Assembly (NCBI RefSeq): GCF_003573695.1
Contig: NC_039359.1
Coordinates: forward strand, 87,152,566-87,216,565
Source: Papaver somniferum
Lineage: Eukaryota; Streptophyta; Magnoliopsida; Ranunculales; Papaveraceae
DNA length: 64,000 nucleotides
Reading direction: 5' to 3'
The notes beneath the pieces were generated by a model. It made no database searches and was not told where the DNA came from. It saw nothing but the letters and a program-made list of their open reading frames with translations. How positions within the stretch are numbered: the first letter of the stretch is position 1; the number at the start of each line of letters is the position of its first letter. Below are positions 24,290-36,617 of the stretch, piece by piece. Position numbers and translations under genes: made by a program.

Positions 24290-24609
24290 GTCCGCGAACC
24301 TAGTCTGCGAACTTGAGAAGGTTCTATGTCTGAAGATGATTTATGAACTTAAACTTAAAAAGACTAAGGAATGCAGTTTGCAAACCGTGGCTAAAAATTC
24401 ATGAACCGATTCAAGTGAATCAAATCATATTTGATTCAATTGTGTCTTGTGTAGTACATGAGATTTCCTTGCAACTGAACAACTCTCTAACTAGTTCATT
24501 TGAACTAGTTATGGTGAATAAAAACGTGGTTGATATGAAATGCTCATATGGCTAACCTTTTGGTTAACTATTGTTGAACCAACAAGTGCATACGTTTGGG
24601 TACGGTTAA

Positions 24610-26137
24610 TGATGTGGTTTCAAGTTGTTGTAGTAAAAAAAAAATAGAGTTCGTTCAAGACTTGTGAAGGTTGTGCTTTTAGATTTAAATTTTAAAACTA
24701 AAGAAAATAAAGCAAATTAAAACTGATTATATTAGAGAGACCGGGGTTCAGGATTTCACCATTCACCAAAATTCATGTAATTTAATGTTAATTTTTATCA
24801 TGCAATTCTAGACAATATAACTCCAATCAAAAGAAATTGTGATTCTAATCATTGCCTAAATTAGATTTTCAAAACATCAATTGTTAATCGCAAGAATGAA
24901 GTATCAAAAGCCCTAAACTAAGCATACTTCATCAAGAGAAAACACAACTAATTAATAAAAATCATTGCTCAATTTTCATTCGGTGCAAATAATCATAAAA
25001 GAATTGCATAAATAAATTCAAATAAATTTTACCACATAACTTTTGGAAGAATGGCTTCCTCCATCGCCCCGGAAGATTGGGTTTAGCTCATCATTGTGAA
25101 AACGCGCTCAAAAGTTGATTTCATTTCTCAAAGTGTTTACAAATGATGAATTGGAGAAAAACTATTAAAAATGGGTGTTTGCAACGTTTTTAATTGTTGC
25201 AAAACACTGTTACATAAAACGATAATAGCCAACTGTCGCTGTTCAGCTTCTACGACCCCCGCCTGTGTGTCGTTATCACTATTGATAAACGAATGTCTTC
25301 GTGAGTCTGTTCTTCGTGTTCTTCAAATCTGCAGCAGCAGAAATGGTGTTCTCTGCAACTCGATTTTTTTCGCTCTGTGATGCTCTGTAACTCTCCCAAA
25401 CTCTCCATACCCTTTCTCTGCTACCTCAAGACCCTTTTTATACTCCACAACGACATAAATCTTCGCTCATTACTCCGGAAAATCTTTCCATAGGTCGGCA
25501 GTAAATAAAAAATAATCTCGGACAATTTTCTTTCCATTCTCGCCTCTTCATGCGTCTGCAGCTGTATGATTCGTGAAAAATATCCTTGCTTAGATGGTGC
25601 ACGCTTCTTCAGCATGCAAAATCAATACAGGCATGGAGTAATCCTGTGAACATCTCTTTCCATGCACACGCTTCTCTGTTTCCTTCACGCCGAGAATCCA
25701 GCGAATTTTAATCGATCAAATCACTCATGATAGTTTTGTTGGGACATATCACAACTACCCAACAAATTTCAGCCCTTTAATCTACCCAGAACTCCTTCAA
25801 ACTTCGATCGAAAATCACTCAGTTATGTTCTTCATTTTCCCGCCAAAACCAGAATTTGAATGATGAGGATGGTGTCCCCCTAACCAAAACGGGTGTGCAA
25901 ACAGCATGAGCCCAACTAAGATGCCCCTTATAAATTGAGGTACCCCTTATCCAAAAGTGAGAGTCCGAATAACACGTGTCCTCCGGGTGCTTTAGACAAC
26001 TTTTCGAGCTGATTTTTCCAAAAATATTTATTTCCAAAAAATACCTACACACACACACAACACCATAATAAGTACGAAAACTAGTACTAACAATACGAAA
26101 TATTGAGGAAAAATTAGACAAATAAATGCGTCTATCA
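24610..26137 (-). mobile_element. Solo LTR of a gypsy-type element
   Basis: The segment starts TGATG and ends ATCA, and it is flanked by GTTAA at 24605-24609 and 26138-26142. The outside sequence joins to match copia LTR copy A. No internal region or second LTR copy is present, so this is a solo LTR of 1528 bp left by recombination. Orientation is a guess from TGATAGACGC at its minus-strand start, which resembles TGATAGGCGC at 28282. Confidence 0.82.
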
Positions 26138-27454
26138 GTTAACAAACCTAGAAGCGTGCATTGTCAAGTGTGTGTAACAAGTTAAGTTTTCGATCTAACG
26201 GTTGAGAAATATTAGCTTGAATCTAAATCAGGTTTTCATCTAACGATGGATATTGATTGCTTTGTTACCAAGGTAACTTAATTGCAAACCCTGATTTGAA
26301 AGACAATATAAAGGAGACATATAGTATTGTGCAAAACCAATCCCCACACCTTACATGTGATACTAGTTTGCGTGCTAGAGTCGGTTTTCCTTTAACCTTT
26401 GGTTTTCTTCTTCTAAAACCAGGTTAACGACTTAAAGACTTCATTGGGATTGTGAAGCCGGACCGATACTAATTTTATCGTAGTTGTGTGATCTAATCTT
26501 GCATCTTATATCGTACGAGTACAATCAGATTGATTGGCTTGAGACTGATATCTCCGATAGGCAAGATATAAAAAGTAATCACAGACATCTTCGTCTCATT
26601 GTTTGTGATTCCGCAACAACTTGTTTCGCTACCATACGATTAAGCTTGTTGTGAGGTGATTGATAACTCTAGGTTGTTCTTCGGGAATATAAGACCGGAT
26701 TATCAATTGATTCCTATTCACCTTGATTATTATCAAAAGACGGAATAAAACCTTTTAGGGTTTATCTGTGGGAGACAGATTGATCCTTTGATAGACTTGT
26801 CTGTGTGAGACAGATTTGTTTATTGTTAAGTCTTCGACTTTGGGTCGCAACAACTCTTAGTTGTGGGTGAGATCATCTAAGGTAATCAAGTGCACAGTAT
26901 CCTGCTGGGATCAGAGGCGTAGGGAGTACAAATGTACCTTGGATCATTGGGAGACTGATTGGGGTTCAACTACAGTCCAGTCCGAAGTTAGATTGGAGTA
27001 GGATAGTGTGTGTAGCTACTTAATACAGTGTGTGTTCAATCTGGACTAGGTCCCGGGGTTTTTCTGCATTTGCGGTTTCCTCGTTAACAAAATTCTGGTA
27101 TCTGTGTTATTTCTATTTCCGCATTATATTTGTTTATATAATTAAAATAATACAGGTTGTGCGTTTAAATCAATCAATTGGAAATCCGACCTTCGGTTGT
27201 TGATTGATATTGATTGATCCTTGGATATTGGTCTTCGGTACCATCCAAGTTATTCCTTGTGTTTGATTAAAGACTCGCTGATTTCTATTAGCTCGAGTAA
27301 ATCAAAACAAGAGAGAGATATTAACTCCTTGAGATACTTTTACCTAGATTGAGTCTGACTGTCTAGTTGATTCTCTAGAAAGTATTTCGGAGTTGGTCCA
27401 TACAGATTGCTAAGCGAAATATTGGGTGGTGTTATTAGACCCCCGCTTTTCCAA

Positions 27455-27470
27455 TTGGTATCATATCAGG
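27455..27470 (+). other. Primer binding site of the SIRE-like copia element
   Basis: TTGGTATCATATCAGG follows the LTR end at 27453. It matches the common Met-tRNA site except for AT in place of GA after TGGTATCA. Confidence 0.75.
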
Positions 27471-27547
27471 CAAACACATTCAAGACCTTACAAGTCTGTG
27501 TTTGTAGCAATCTGAGTCTGAGGACAAAATCTCTTACGCATACCAAG

Positions 27548-28281
27548 ATGCCTCCTAAAACTTTCAACTATGTCAGTTGTCTCAGGAATACCTCAAAGAA
27601 TTGCTCCTTAGTTGATTCTTCTGAATCCCGAGGTAATAAGATTGTTTCATCTTGTGTTGACCACTCTTTCTCCAATGAGACATTGGACATAATGGCAAAA
27701 GCTGAAATGGAGCTCACAAGAATCACAAAAAATTCTACTGAGTTTGTTGATCTTCAGAATCATGATCATCTCATCGATGAATTTGAGAAGTCTATCGATC
27801 GAGAACGTGTACTTTATAACATCATTGAGTCCTTCTCCAAACATATTGAGAAACTTCTTCGAGAAAATAATCTACAGCGTGAAAAGATTTGTGATCTTGA
27901 AAATATTTTCAAAGAAGGCTCAATTAGAGAAAAACATTTAATCAAGATGCGTTCATCTGATCTTGACAGACTTCGTGTTGAGAAAGAGAAACTAGAAGCA
28001 TCTCTTTCACTAGCCCATGAACATTGCGAGTCCTTGGAAAAAGATAACTCTGTCTTAAGGAAAAATTCTTCTGTTCAAATTGTTCCCGATTTACAGTATA
28101 TGAAGAAATATCCTCCAAGAGAAGATTGTGTCGAGAAAAGTATACATAACTTACCATCTTCTCACAGGGCTGTGAAGTTAAAACAGATGTCGTTTTTTTC
28201 TCCTCCACGAACCTGTACTTTCTGTGGAAAAGGGAACCACTATGTTATCAGTTGTTTTTCCAGGAGGAAACGATTGCTAAA
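27548..28281 (+). CDS. SIRE-like copia gag, interrupted
   Basis: From ATG 27548 the frame encodes MPPKTFNYVSCLRN, a Ser/Asn-rich region, and a long charged helix-forming stretch (about residues 45-190: repeated Glu/Lys/Leu with RVEKEKLEASLSLAHEHCESLEKDN), likely coiled coil. It ends with a CCHC zinc knuckle CTFCGKGNHYVISC. Nucleocapsid-type Gag packages element RNA. Fourteen residues past the knuckle start the frame is broken by the Athila-like insertion at 28282; target sequence resumes at 33752. Pol is not seen, so only the first part of this element remains. Confidence 0.85.
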
Positions 28282-28736
28282 TGATAGGCGCCAAATATTG
28301 CATTATTTATCATCGTTTTATTGGCACTTATCCCATTTTGCATACCATAATTCCCCCATTTGTAATGAATTTTGTATTTTACTCTCCTAAAGGATAATTA
28401 CTTAATATTGTTTAATTTTGTATTTTTAGGTACCAAATAAAGACTAGATGAGTTGCGGAGCCAAAAGAGCAAAGACAAGGGAGAAAGCCGGTGGAAACTC
28501 TAGCGGAAAAGAAGTGAAGAATGTGTTATGGAAGACTCAAGGATAAAAATGGGCTTAAAAAGGAAGAAATTGTTCTTAAAGAAGAAGTGGTCTCAAGATT
28601 ACCTAAGCCCAAATCCAATTCCTAAACCCAAATCCATATCCTAAACCCAAAATTCAATACCCAAACCCGTTTTCCTTCTTAACCGTAAGATTGGATCCAT
28701 TCCATCATCCAACGGTCGCTGCGTCATCATGCATCA
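28282..28736 (+). repeat. Truncated 5' LTR of the Athila-like element
   Basis: Matches 31910-32364 base for base apart from about five substitutions. Homology stops after CATCATGCATCA, where pol sequence begins. Confidence 0.92.
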
Positions 28737-30604
28737 AAAACTTTAGCCAAATCTCAAGACCTTTGTGTAATCTACTTGTCAAAGATGTTGTCTTTAACTT
28801 CGATGCTGCTTGTGTGAAGGCATGGGAAGAACTCAAGACTCTCCTCACCTCAGCTCCTATTGTCCAACCACCCAACTGGGAACTACCGTTCGAACTCATG
28901 TGTGATGCCTCTGTTTTAGGACAGCGTGTTGATAGACTACCATATGTGATATACTATGCTAGTAAAACTCTTAATGATGCTCAACTCAACTATTCGAATA
29001 CCGAGAAGGAGTTACTTGCCGTGGTATTTGCATTAGACAAGTTTAGATCTTATTTGATAGGATCTAAGATCATCATATACACTGACCACGCGGCTTTGAA
29101 GTATCTTCTTTCTAAGAAGGATGCTAAAGCTCGCCTTATTCGATGGATACTCTTATCACAGGAATTCGACATCGAAATCCGTGATAAGAAAGGTTGTGAG
29201 AATGTGGTTGCTGATCACTTGTCCCGATTAACTAGTGAGTCTATTGATGAATCTGAGCTGATTAGAGAATCATTCCCTGATGAACAATTGATGTCTGTGT
29301 CAAACCTTCCTTGGTTTGCCGACATTGTTAACTACCTTTCTACAAGTAGAATGCCCTCACATTGGTCGAGACAAGACCGCTCCAAGTTCTTGGCTGAAGT
29401 TAAACATTTCCTTTGGGACGACCCATATTTGTTTAAGTACTGCAGAGACCAAATCATTAGGAGATGTGTACCCGACATGGAACAGAAAGATGTGATATCT
29501 TTCTGTCATGACCAAGCATGTGGAGGGAATTTCAGTGCCAAGAAGACCGCTGCAAAGATCCTGCAGTGTGGGTTTTACTGGCCATCGCTGTTTAGAGACT
29601 GCCATGAGTATTGTATTGCTTGTGAGCGCTGTCAGAAACTAGGAAGTATCTCGAGGAGAAACATGATGTCGTTGAATCCGATTTTGATCGTTGAGCTATT
29701 TGATGTGTGGGGGATTGACTTTATGGGTCCATTTCCTATTTCTGAAGGCAAATTATACATCCTAGTTGTTGTTGATTACGTTTCGAAGTGGGTTGAAGCT
29801 GTTGCAACCAAGACAAATGACCACAAGGTGGTACTCTCATTTCTGAAGGAGAACATATTTTCACGTTTTGGTACCCCTAGAGCTATAATCAGTGACGGTG
29901 GTTCACATTTCTGTAACAAGTACTTTGAGTCTTTAGTACGCAAGTATGGCATAACCCACAAGGTTGCAACTCCGTACCACCCTCAGACAAGCGGACAAGT
30001 AGAAGTTTCTAATAGGGAAATTAAGAACATTCTGGAGAAGACGGTCAACCCGTCAAGGAAAGATTGGTCATTGAGATTGAATGATGCTTTGTGGGCCTAT
30101 AGAACAGCTTATAAGACACCAATTGGCATGTCCCCTTATCGTCTGGTGTATGGAAAGCCATGTCATCTTCCTGTGGAATTAGAACATCGAGCTTACTGGG
30201 CTATCAAGAAACTTAACTTTTCTCTCGACAAGGCGGGTGCACAACGGAAACTTCAACTCAATGAGTTAGAAGAATTAAGGAATGAGGCTTATGACAGTGC
30301 CAAGCTGTATAAGCAAAAGATGAAGTTGTTTCATGATAAGCGTATTTTGCGCAAGTCGTTCACACCGGGTCAGAAAGTTTTGTTATACGACTCTCGGCTG
30401 CATCTTTTTCCAGGAAAATTGCGGTCCCGATGGACCGGCCCATTCCTAGTACGCACGGTATTCCCTCATGGAGCTGTGGAACTTGAAGATGTCTCCAACA
30501 AGAACATTTTCAAAGTGAATGGGCAGCGATTGAAACCGTTCCTTGAACCACTTCCGCCTGACATTGAGGCAACCGATCTGGAGGATCCCGTCTATGCGGC
30601 CTGA
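28737..30604 (+). pseudogene. Athila-like pol remnant: RT end, RNase H, integrase
   Basis: The frame is open for over 600 codons. It starts at the end of reverse transcriptase ([13 protein letters not shown]), then RNase H ([39 protein letters not shown]), then integrase ([10 protein letters not shown]...[44 protein letters not shown]) and a tail to DPVYAA. In RNase H, CDAS runs straight into VLGQR, about six residues short of relatives. In the integrase zinc finger the second His (usually GGHF) is Asn. Without gag, protease and most of RT it is not autonomous, although the frame is intact. Confidence 0.9.
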
Positions 30605-31212
30605 TTGGTCCACCCTTGTACATAAACCAGGTTGAACGTTCCATTTTATTTTATGTTTTTCCTTTTCTGTACAGTTCTTTCTTTTGCACTTTTTAAACAT
30701 TGAGGACACTGTTTAATTTAGGTTTAGGGGTGATAATCAGTATATACCCTTATAACATGCTATAATTGAAAACAAAACTCCTCCCTCTTTTTGAAAAAAT
30801 GAAAAATCAAAATAAAAAATTAAAAAAAAAAAAAATCATAAAAATGGAGCTCATTTACCTTGAAATGTTGACTCTTGTGCAAATATGTAATTATTAGGAG
30901 TCTTAGTCTAGATATTTAGGCACCCTGATTCTAGCACAATTCACATAGTGATAAGAAATTTGCACGCGCACGATCTACCAATACATGTATAGCCTCGATC
31001 TTCAGGTGTTTATAGGAAGTCAGTTGCCAATCACTTTAGAATACTGAACGAAACTTGACTAGCTTGTTCTTTGGTTGGTTGGGATAGAAGGTGGAGGTTA
31101 CATTAAGAAAACAACCATCGAATTTAACTGGGTGCATCAAAAAGGGCTACCTCTTGCAAAGTGTCATGTAATTTTTGTTTCTTTTGTATATGTATCAAAA
31201 GTGTTTCTTTAT

Positions 31213-31245
<33 letters not shown>

Positions 31246-31909
31246 GATGATATATTCAGAAAAAAATATCAGAAAAATACAAAAAATCAAGTATTTATCA
31301 ATTCCATCATCTCTTGTTCCAAAAATAAAAAGAGAATAGTCAATGTAAATAAGAGTCATGTAAATAGTCATTTTGTTGTTTCATTGTAATAAGCAAGGAG
31401 GGTGTATGCCATTGATGTACAACGCGAGTAATTGTGAAATACCTCCAACTCATTCACAATTCTCGTAAAGTCCGGACAGCTAGCTAGATTTCGACCTTGG
31501 TTCTTAGCCTGAGAAACTATCTCTTGGTGATTAGTAGTCATAACATCCGATCTTTCTTTACACATGTGTAGATACACTTTACACTCTTATCACATGTCTT
31601 TATTTGTTATCAGTGCTAGGATTGTGCCTTTGATAGCTAGATTGACATCTCCATTTTGCTGTGAGCTTAAAGTGTCTTGCACATGTCACATTTGATGGAA
31701 TATGAGCTTATATTTTGGCCTAGAACTTTGTAGGTACGTTCTAAGCAAACCTTCACGAGACTTCACTCGTCCACTAGGGACACTTAGTGGTTCAAAAGGC
31801 TTAGTGCATACGCTAAATGCATTCGAGAGACCAGCGACAGTGGTATAGGTAGGATTTCCTTAGTTTCTGTTTTACTTGAGGACAAGTAAAATTCAGGTTT
31901 AGGGGTATT
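30605..31909 (+). other. 3' non-coding region with two hairpin-polypurine modules and a poly(A) run
   Basis: After the pol stop there is a hairpin (30693-30716, loop AGGA, one mismatch) followed by TTTAGGTTTAGGGGTGA. A run of 31 A lies at 31214-31244. A second hairpin (31870-31891, 9-bp stem, loop AGGA) is followed by AGGTTTAGGGGTATT, the polypurine tract next to the 3' LTR. No env-like reading frame is seen. Confidence 0.7.
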
Positions 31910-33746
31910 TGATAGGCGCCAAATATTGCATTATTTATCATCGTTTTATTGGCACTTATCCCATTTTGCATACCATAATTCCCCCATTTGTAATGAATTT
32001 TGTATTTTACTCTCCTCAAGGATAATTACTTAATATTGTTTAATTTTGTATTTTTAGGTACCAAATAAAGACTGGATGAGTTGCGGAGCCAAAAGAGCAA
32101 AGACACGGGAGAAAGCCGGTGGAAACTCTAGCGGAAAAGAAGTGAAGAATGTGTTATGGAAGACTCAAGGATAAAAATGGGCTTAAAAAGGAAGAAATTG
32201 TTCTTAAAGAAGAAGTGGGCTCAAGATTACCTAAGCCTAAATCCAATTCCTAAACCCAAATCCATATCCTAAACCCAAAATTCAATACCCAAACCCGTTT
32301 TCCTTCTTAACCGTAAGATTGGATCCATTCCATCATCCAACGGTCGCTGCGTCATCATGCATCAGATTTCGATGCACCTGACCAACACTACAGCACCTAA
32401 CTCCATCTTGAGCCGTTAGTTTCGTTGTATTTTTGCATCCAACGGTCGCTCATAATCTATCTCCATCTCGCCGTTAGATCCGTTTCAGAAGTTATCATCC
32501 CACGGATTCCCTTCACAAAACATCAAATTTGATGATCTCGTTTAACACCTAAGCAACCTAACCCTATTACCCGCACCAAACGCACCCTTCTCCTAAATCC
32601 ATCGAGTTTCTCTTCCATCCCTTTCTTCTTCTCTGCAACCATCTTCTCCCCCAAATCACTCAATCACCACCATCTTCTCCCCCCAAATCACTCAACCACC
32701 ACCACTCGAGCCATCATCACTTCTATCAACCAAGACCTACTTTTCTAGCCACTTATTACATCACCTCCTAATCGTTTCATCTCACAGGAACCCTAGGTTA
32801 GGAGTTGATGAAATAGGTGAGGTTAGAGGATAAATCGAAGGCATGGGTAGCATCAGCAGAAGACAGGGAAGCATGGGTGAGAGCTATCAATCGTTTTCAG
32901 AGATTAGGTAAGGATTTTTTGTAAAACCCTAATTTCACTGATTTGGGGATTTTGGAATTTTTTTTGTTGTAACTATAAAAGGGTGTTAGGGGTTGTAAAA
33001 TTCGGCATCTCTGGGCTATCCAGTGAGCAATATTTGCAGTTCAATATTAATTTCGAAATTCATTTTCAATTCATGTTGAATCTCTCTTATGCATAAAGGT
33101 TGAATGTGAATTGTATGCTGTGTAATGTGGAGCATGTTTATACCTGTTAGTATCGTGATTACAAGCATGTCCATGTTCTAATTCACTTGCTAGGGTTTAT
33201 AGGAAGCTCTTGATCATATGCTAGGAATGTTAATGTATTTGTATGTTCTTTTATTGAGCTGAATTGCCTTAGGATGAATGCTTAGCCATTTGGGCTACCT
33301 GCTTGTGATCACCTGTGCTGTTAGAAGACAGCTGATACTAGGAGTGCAGCTAGGTCTTTGGCCAAGAATTCAATCCACTAGAGAGACTGCATTAAGCTAA
33401 ACTATCTAGAGAAGCTAAATGCCTGTGATTAGTTGTGCTGACTAAAGACAACTGATGCTAGGGGTAATTTGGCTAGGATAGTTAGTAGAATCCTCATTGT
33501 AATCTTTCAGGAAAGAACAAGACATACATTGCATCATAATTTCCTTAGCCTAGGGTCAAGTAGTGGAATCAAAAGCCTTAGTACCTTCCTTTGAACTCAG
33601 ATAACCTTAGAAATTTAGAAAACTTTAGCAAATCCTCCAAGTCCCTGTGGACAAACCTCTATTTACATTCTATCTTCATCAAGACCCTGTATACTTGTAG
33701 GTAAAACATAGGTTGTAGTTTTTAGGTCTCATTCCTTGAGCTACCA
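31910..33746 (+). repeat. 3' LTR of the Athila-like element
   Basis: 1837 bp, TGATAGGCGC to GAGCTACCA. A TATA box (CTATAAAAGGG, near 32973) is followed by GTGTTAGGGGTTG and TTCGGCATCTCTGGGCTA. The same promoter block is in the LTR at 61343-63212 (near 62400), so the two elements are related. Confidence 0.9.
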
Positions 33747-33751
33747 CTAAA

Positions 33752-34326
33752 CTTCACAATTTGCTTCGTTTCACTGTCAATGAAACAAATAGTTAGTCGA
33801 CTACAGCAGTGAACCTTATGTCCACGGGAAACCAGAAAACTTATAAGAATGATCTCTTCCCTAGAAATCATTACAGGACCTTTGTGCATTCTAGTGGTAC
33901 AAATTCTTGTATTGCTAATGAAAGCATATCCTGTGCTTATAAGAACAACTCTGGTAAATCTAACTCTAGAGTTTGGAGAACCATTTCGAAGAATCCTCTA
34001 GACCCTATCTTTAGAGGTCCTAGACTCAGTAATCAGAAAGCTTCCTCTCTTGAGCTTTCAGGAAAGGTTGTGAGAAATTTCTCTAAATTTGGAAACTGTC
34101 AAGAAAAGACAAGAAATGTTGAGTTCAGATATCCTGTTGGAAATCACAACTACTCTCTCAAAACCTATGGTGAGACTTTGTCTTCCTCTTTACCTAATAG
34201 CAGAAAGTTCCATTCTTGTATCTAACTTGAGAGATACAACGATGATGTTTGAGAGATGTTCAAGTGTTTAGCTGATTTTCATCTGTTTGTATATATGGTA
34301 TCTTATGATGTGAGTTTTTAGTATTT
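33752..34326 (+). pseudogene. Continuation of the interrupted copia element, decayed
   Basis: This is target sequence to the right of the Athila-like insertion. A frame from about 33820 to 34225 encodes STGNQKTYKNDLFPRN and a Ser/Asn/Lys-rich peptide with no domain that I recognise. It is out of frame with the upstream gag (a TGA follows about 20 codons after the rejoined point). It ends at the LTR that begins at 34327. Confidence 0.45.
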
Positions 34327-34977
34327 TGATAGGGTGTAGAATACATCCTATTTATTATCTATTGTTTATGCTTTCTCTGCTATTTTTCTTGTAAATTATG
34401 TATTTTAGTATTTTACGCATGTTTTTGAGTTATTAGGTATTTTGGAGTCGCACGGAGGAAAAGAAAGAAGAAATCACCCAATTTGTGCGAAATGGGAAAT
34501 ATTGTCATTTCATAGGCGATTCATTTAATGAAGAATTTTCTAGACTCATCTAGACACATGGGTTTGAATAATTGGGCTTGGATTTGGAAAGAGAAGATGG
34601 AAGATTTGAGAAAGACTTGGATTTGGAAGTTGAGATACAAAGGGAAAGTGGTGTTATTATGGAATGAGGATTCTATTCCTAAGAGGATTGGTGATAATCC
34701 GTGACTAATAAAAAGTGGAAAAGAACATAACTTGAATCATTGTTTTGGAACGAAGAAGTATTCCCTAATCTAATCTCTCTTATTGATTTCAACTTTATCT
34801 TTTTAATTGCTTTGTTTATTCTTTTACTTTATAAAATCTAAAACCCCTATTTTTTGTGACATTATAAGACAACTAAAACCTCTTGCTCCTCGTGGGAACG
34901 ATCCTTACTATTGTTATATTACTTGTTCATTAGTGAGAAAAATATTAATTAATTTGTTGTGGTTACGACACGCATCA
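34327..34977 (+). repeat. 5' LTR of the element at 34327
   Basis: TGAT/ATCA ends and position directly before a primer site define the 651-bp LTR. It is shorter than the other gypsy-type LTRs here and differs in sequence. Confidence 0.7.
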
Positions 34978-34982
34978 AATTT

Positions 34983-35000
34983 TGGCGTCGCTGCCGGGGA
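34983..35000 (+). other. Primer binding site, Athila/Tat type
   Basis: TGGCGTCGCTGCCGGGGA, one base different from the 63219 site (TGGCGCCGCTGCCGGGGA). Such sites are usually assigned to tRNA-Asp in this lineage. Confidence 0.75.
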
Positions 35001-35088
35001 GCAGCGGAGCAGCTTTAGTTGTTTTTATTTTCGTTTTTTTTTTTTTAACTTTGTTTTCTAGATTTTTTATTTCAGGTACCAGTTTTCC

Positions 35089-36617
35089 ATGTACGGTGGG
35101 AAAGAGCAAGCATATTACAACAATCAATACGGTTTTCAACCTCAACATTATGGCAACTTCCAACCATCTTTAGGATACAATCAAAACCAATCTTTTGGCT
35201 ATGATCAATTTCCTACAAAACCTTATGGATATTCTCATACATATCAACAACCTTGTAGTAGGTATGTAAGTCAAGCACCAAGGTGGGATAAGTCTACTTC
35301 TAAATGGCTTCATTCGAGTTGTATGCAGATTATGAAAGAATTGCAAGATATGCGAAAAATACTAGACCAACTTGACCGTGATAAAAAGAACGTCGCACAA
35401 ACCAATTTCTGCAACACTTTTTCTTATCCGACTCTGGACCGTAGTTATGATCATTCACCCATTCAAAGGGAAGAGTCCTGGGAAAGAGAACCTATTGTAG
35501 CCAACGGTGGTAAGCGTGTGAACGTCAAGAAACTTGCACAGAAATTATACAAGTTGGAAGATGATGGAACCTCGGAAGAGCTTGTCGCAGAAATTAGCAG
35601 GACCATTCATATGGAACTTAAACGACGTCTGGATAAAGGTTATGAAACCGATGAATATTCTTATTATGGTGAGTCTAAAAGTGAAGATGATTGTCTTGAA
35701 CAAGACCAACCTTTGGAGACTTTTGATGACGCTAGTGCATCCTACTCGAGCCTTGATCTTAGTAATGATCAATCACCTATTCAAAAGGTAGATCTTGAGG
35801 AAGATGCAATTAGTGCTTTTCAAAAATTCCTTAGGGAAAGAAATGAGTCCGCGGTAGTGTATGAGCGTTGCAACAATGAGGAAGTTATTCCAACTCCGGA
35901 TCATAATAACGATCCTTCACTTATTCAAAAAGAGGATATTGGGTGTGACTTACCTATTGTTATAAACGGTGTAACACCCTCACAAGATCTTACAATTTAT
36001 ACCGATGAAAATCATTTTAGTGAATGGCCCGATTCCGATGATGAGAATGTTGAAGAGATGATGCTAGAGGATGAAACCAAATTCATTGATTTTGTGGAAG
36101 ACCCAATTGAACTTCCCAATAATTTTAATAATGCCGAGACTTTGGTTAAGGTAGAAACGACGAATACTGGTTGCAAGGTTTGATAGAGGACCACGATATA
36201 CAAGAGGTAAGTAATTCACTCGAATTTTTTAAGGATGAAGAGGATTCCGTAATACAAGAAATTGTGCAAGGTTTGTCAAACCCTTTGCATACTGATTCTT
36301 CTCCTCTACCTCTTATTGGTTTGAATGTATGTGCTTCGAAAGTATTTTTGGATGATTTTGTTTCTAGATATCCACCATTGGAAACACTTGATGCTAACAC
36401 TATGCAGGTTTGCCAGGAGAAATACAAGGAAGTTCCCAAATTCTATGTTCTTTATACACTTCCGAGTGTGGACAAGAATAAGTGTGGGGGAAGTTTCTAT
36501 CGAGCGATAATTTCACTATTGTTTTCTTGTGCTAACATTTGTATGGAGTTATTGTTTGCAAAACAGGTACTGTGGGTGGATCCCCAAATTTTCAGATTGT
36601 TAGTATATGGGGAGTGA
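35089..36617 (+). pseudogene. ORF of unknown function in a non-autonomous gypsy element, one frameshift
   Basis: The frame from ATG 35089 to 36183 encodes a Tyr/Gln/Pro-rich N-terminus (YGGKEQAYYNNQYGFQPQ), a helix near residues 80-105, then an acidic region. Three copies of a D-x-S-x-I-Q-(K/R)-E-like motif (DHSPIQREE, DQSPIQKVD, DPSLIQKED) lie about 110 and 70 residues apart. A one-base shift near 36175 leads into a second frame to 36617 with SRYPPLETLDAN and WVDPQIFRLLVYG. No protease, RT or Gag domain is visible. The C-terminal motif recurs in the element at 19921-24289. Confidence 0.6.

Larger units (their letters stand above)
19097..27453 (+). repeat. SIRE-like copia 5' LTR, copy B, split by two insertions
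   Basis: Outer pieces 19097-19920, 24290-24609 and 26138-27453 together make an LTR of about 2.45 kb. It starts TATTAGAGC (TG changed to TA compared with copy A) and ends in CCA at 27453, directly before a Met-type primer site. The insertions are 19921-24289 (target copy GTCCG) and 24610-26137 (target copy GTTAA). A TATA box lies near 26307. Confidence 0.8.
28282..33746 (+). mobile_element. Athila-like gypsy element with deleted 5' half
   Basis: Starts TGATAGGCG and ends GAGCTACCA, flanked by CTAAA at 28277-28281 and 33747-33751. The left LTR is cut at about 28736 and fused directly to the end of reverse transcriptase, removing the rest of that LTR, the primer site, gag, protease and most of reverse transcriptase. 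The shared 455 bp of the two LTRs differ at about 5 positions (about 1%), so the insertion is young compared with its neighbours. Confidence 0.92.
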
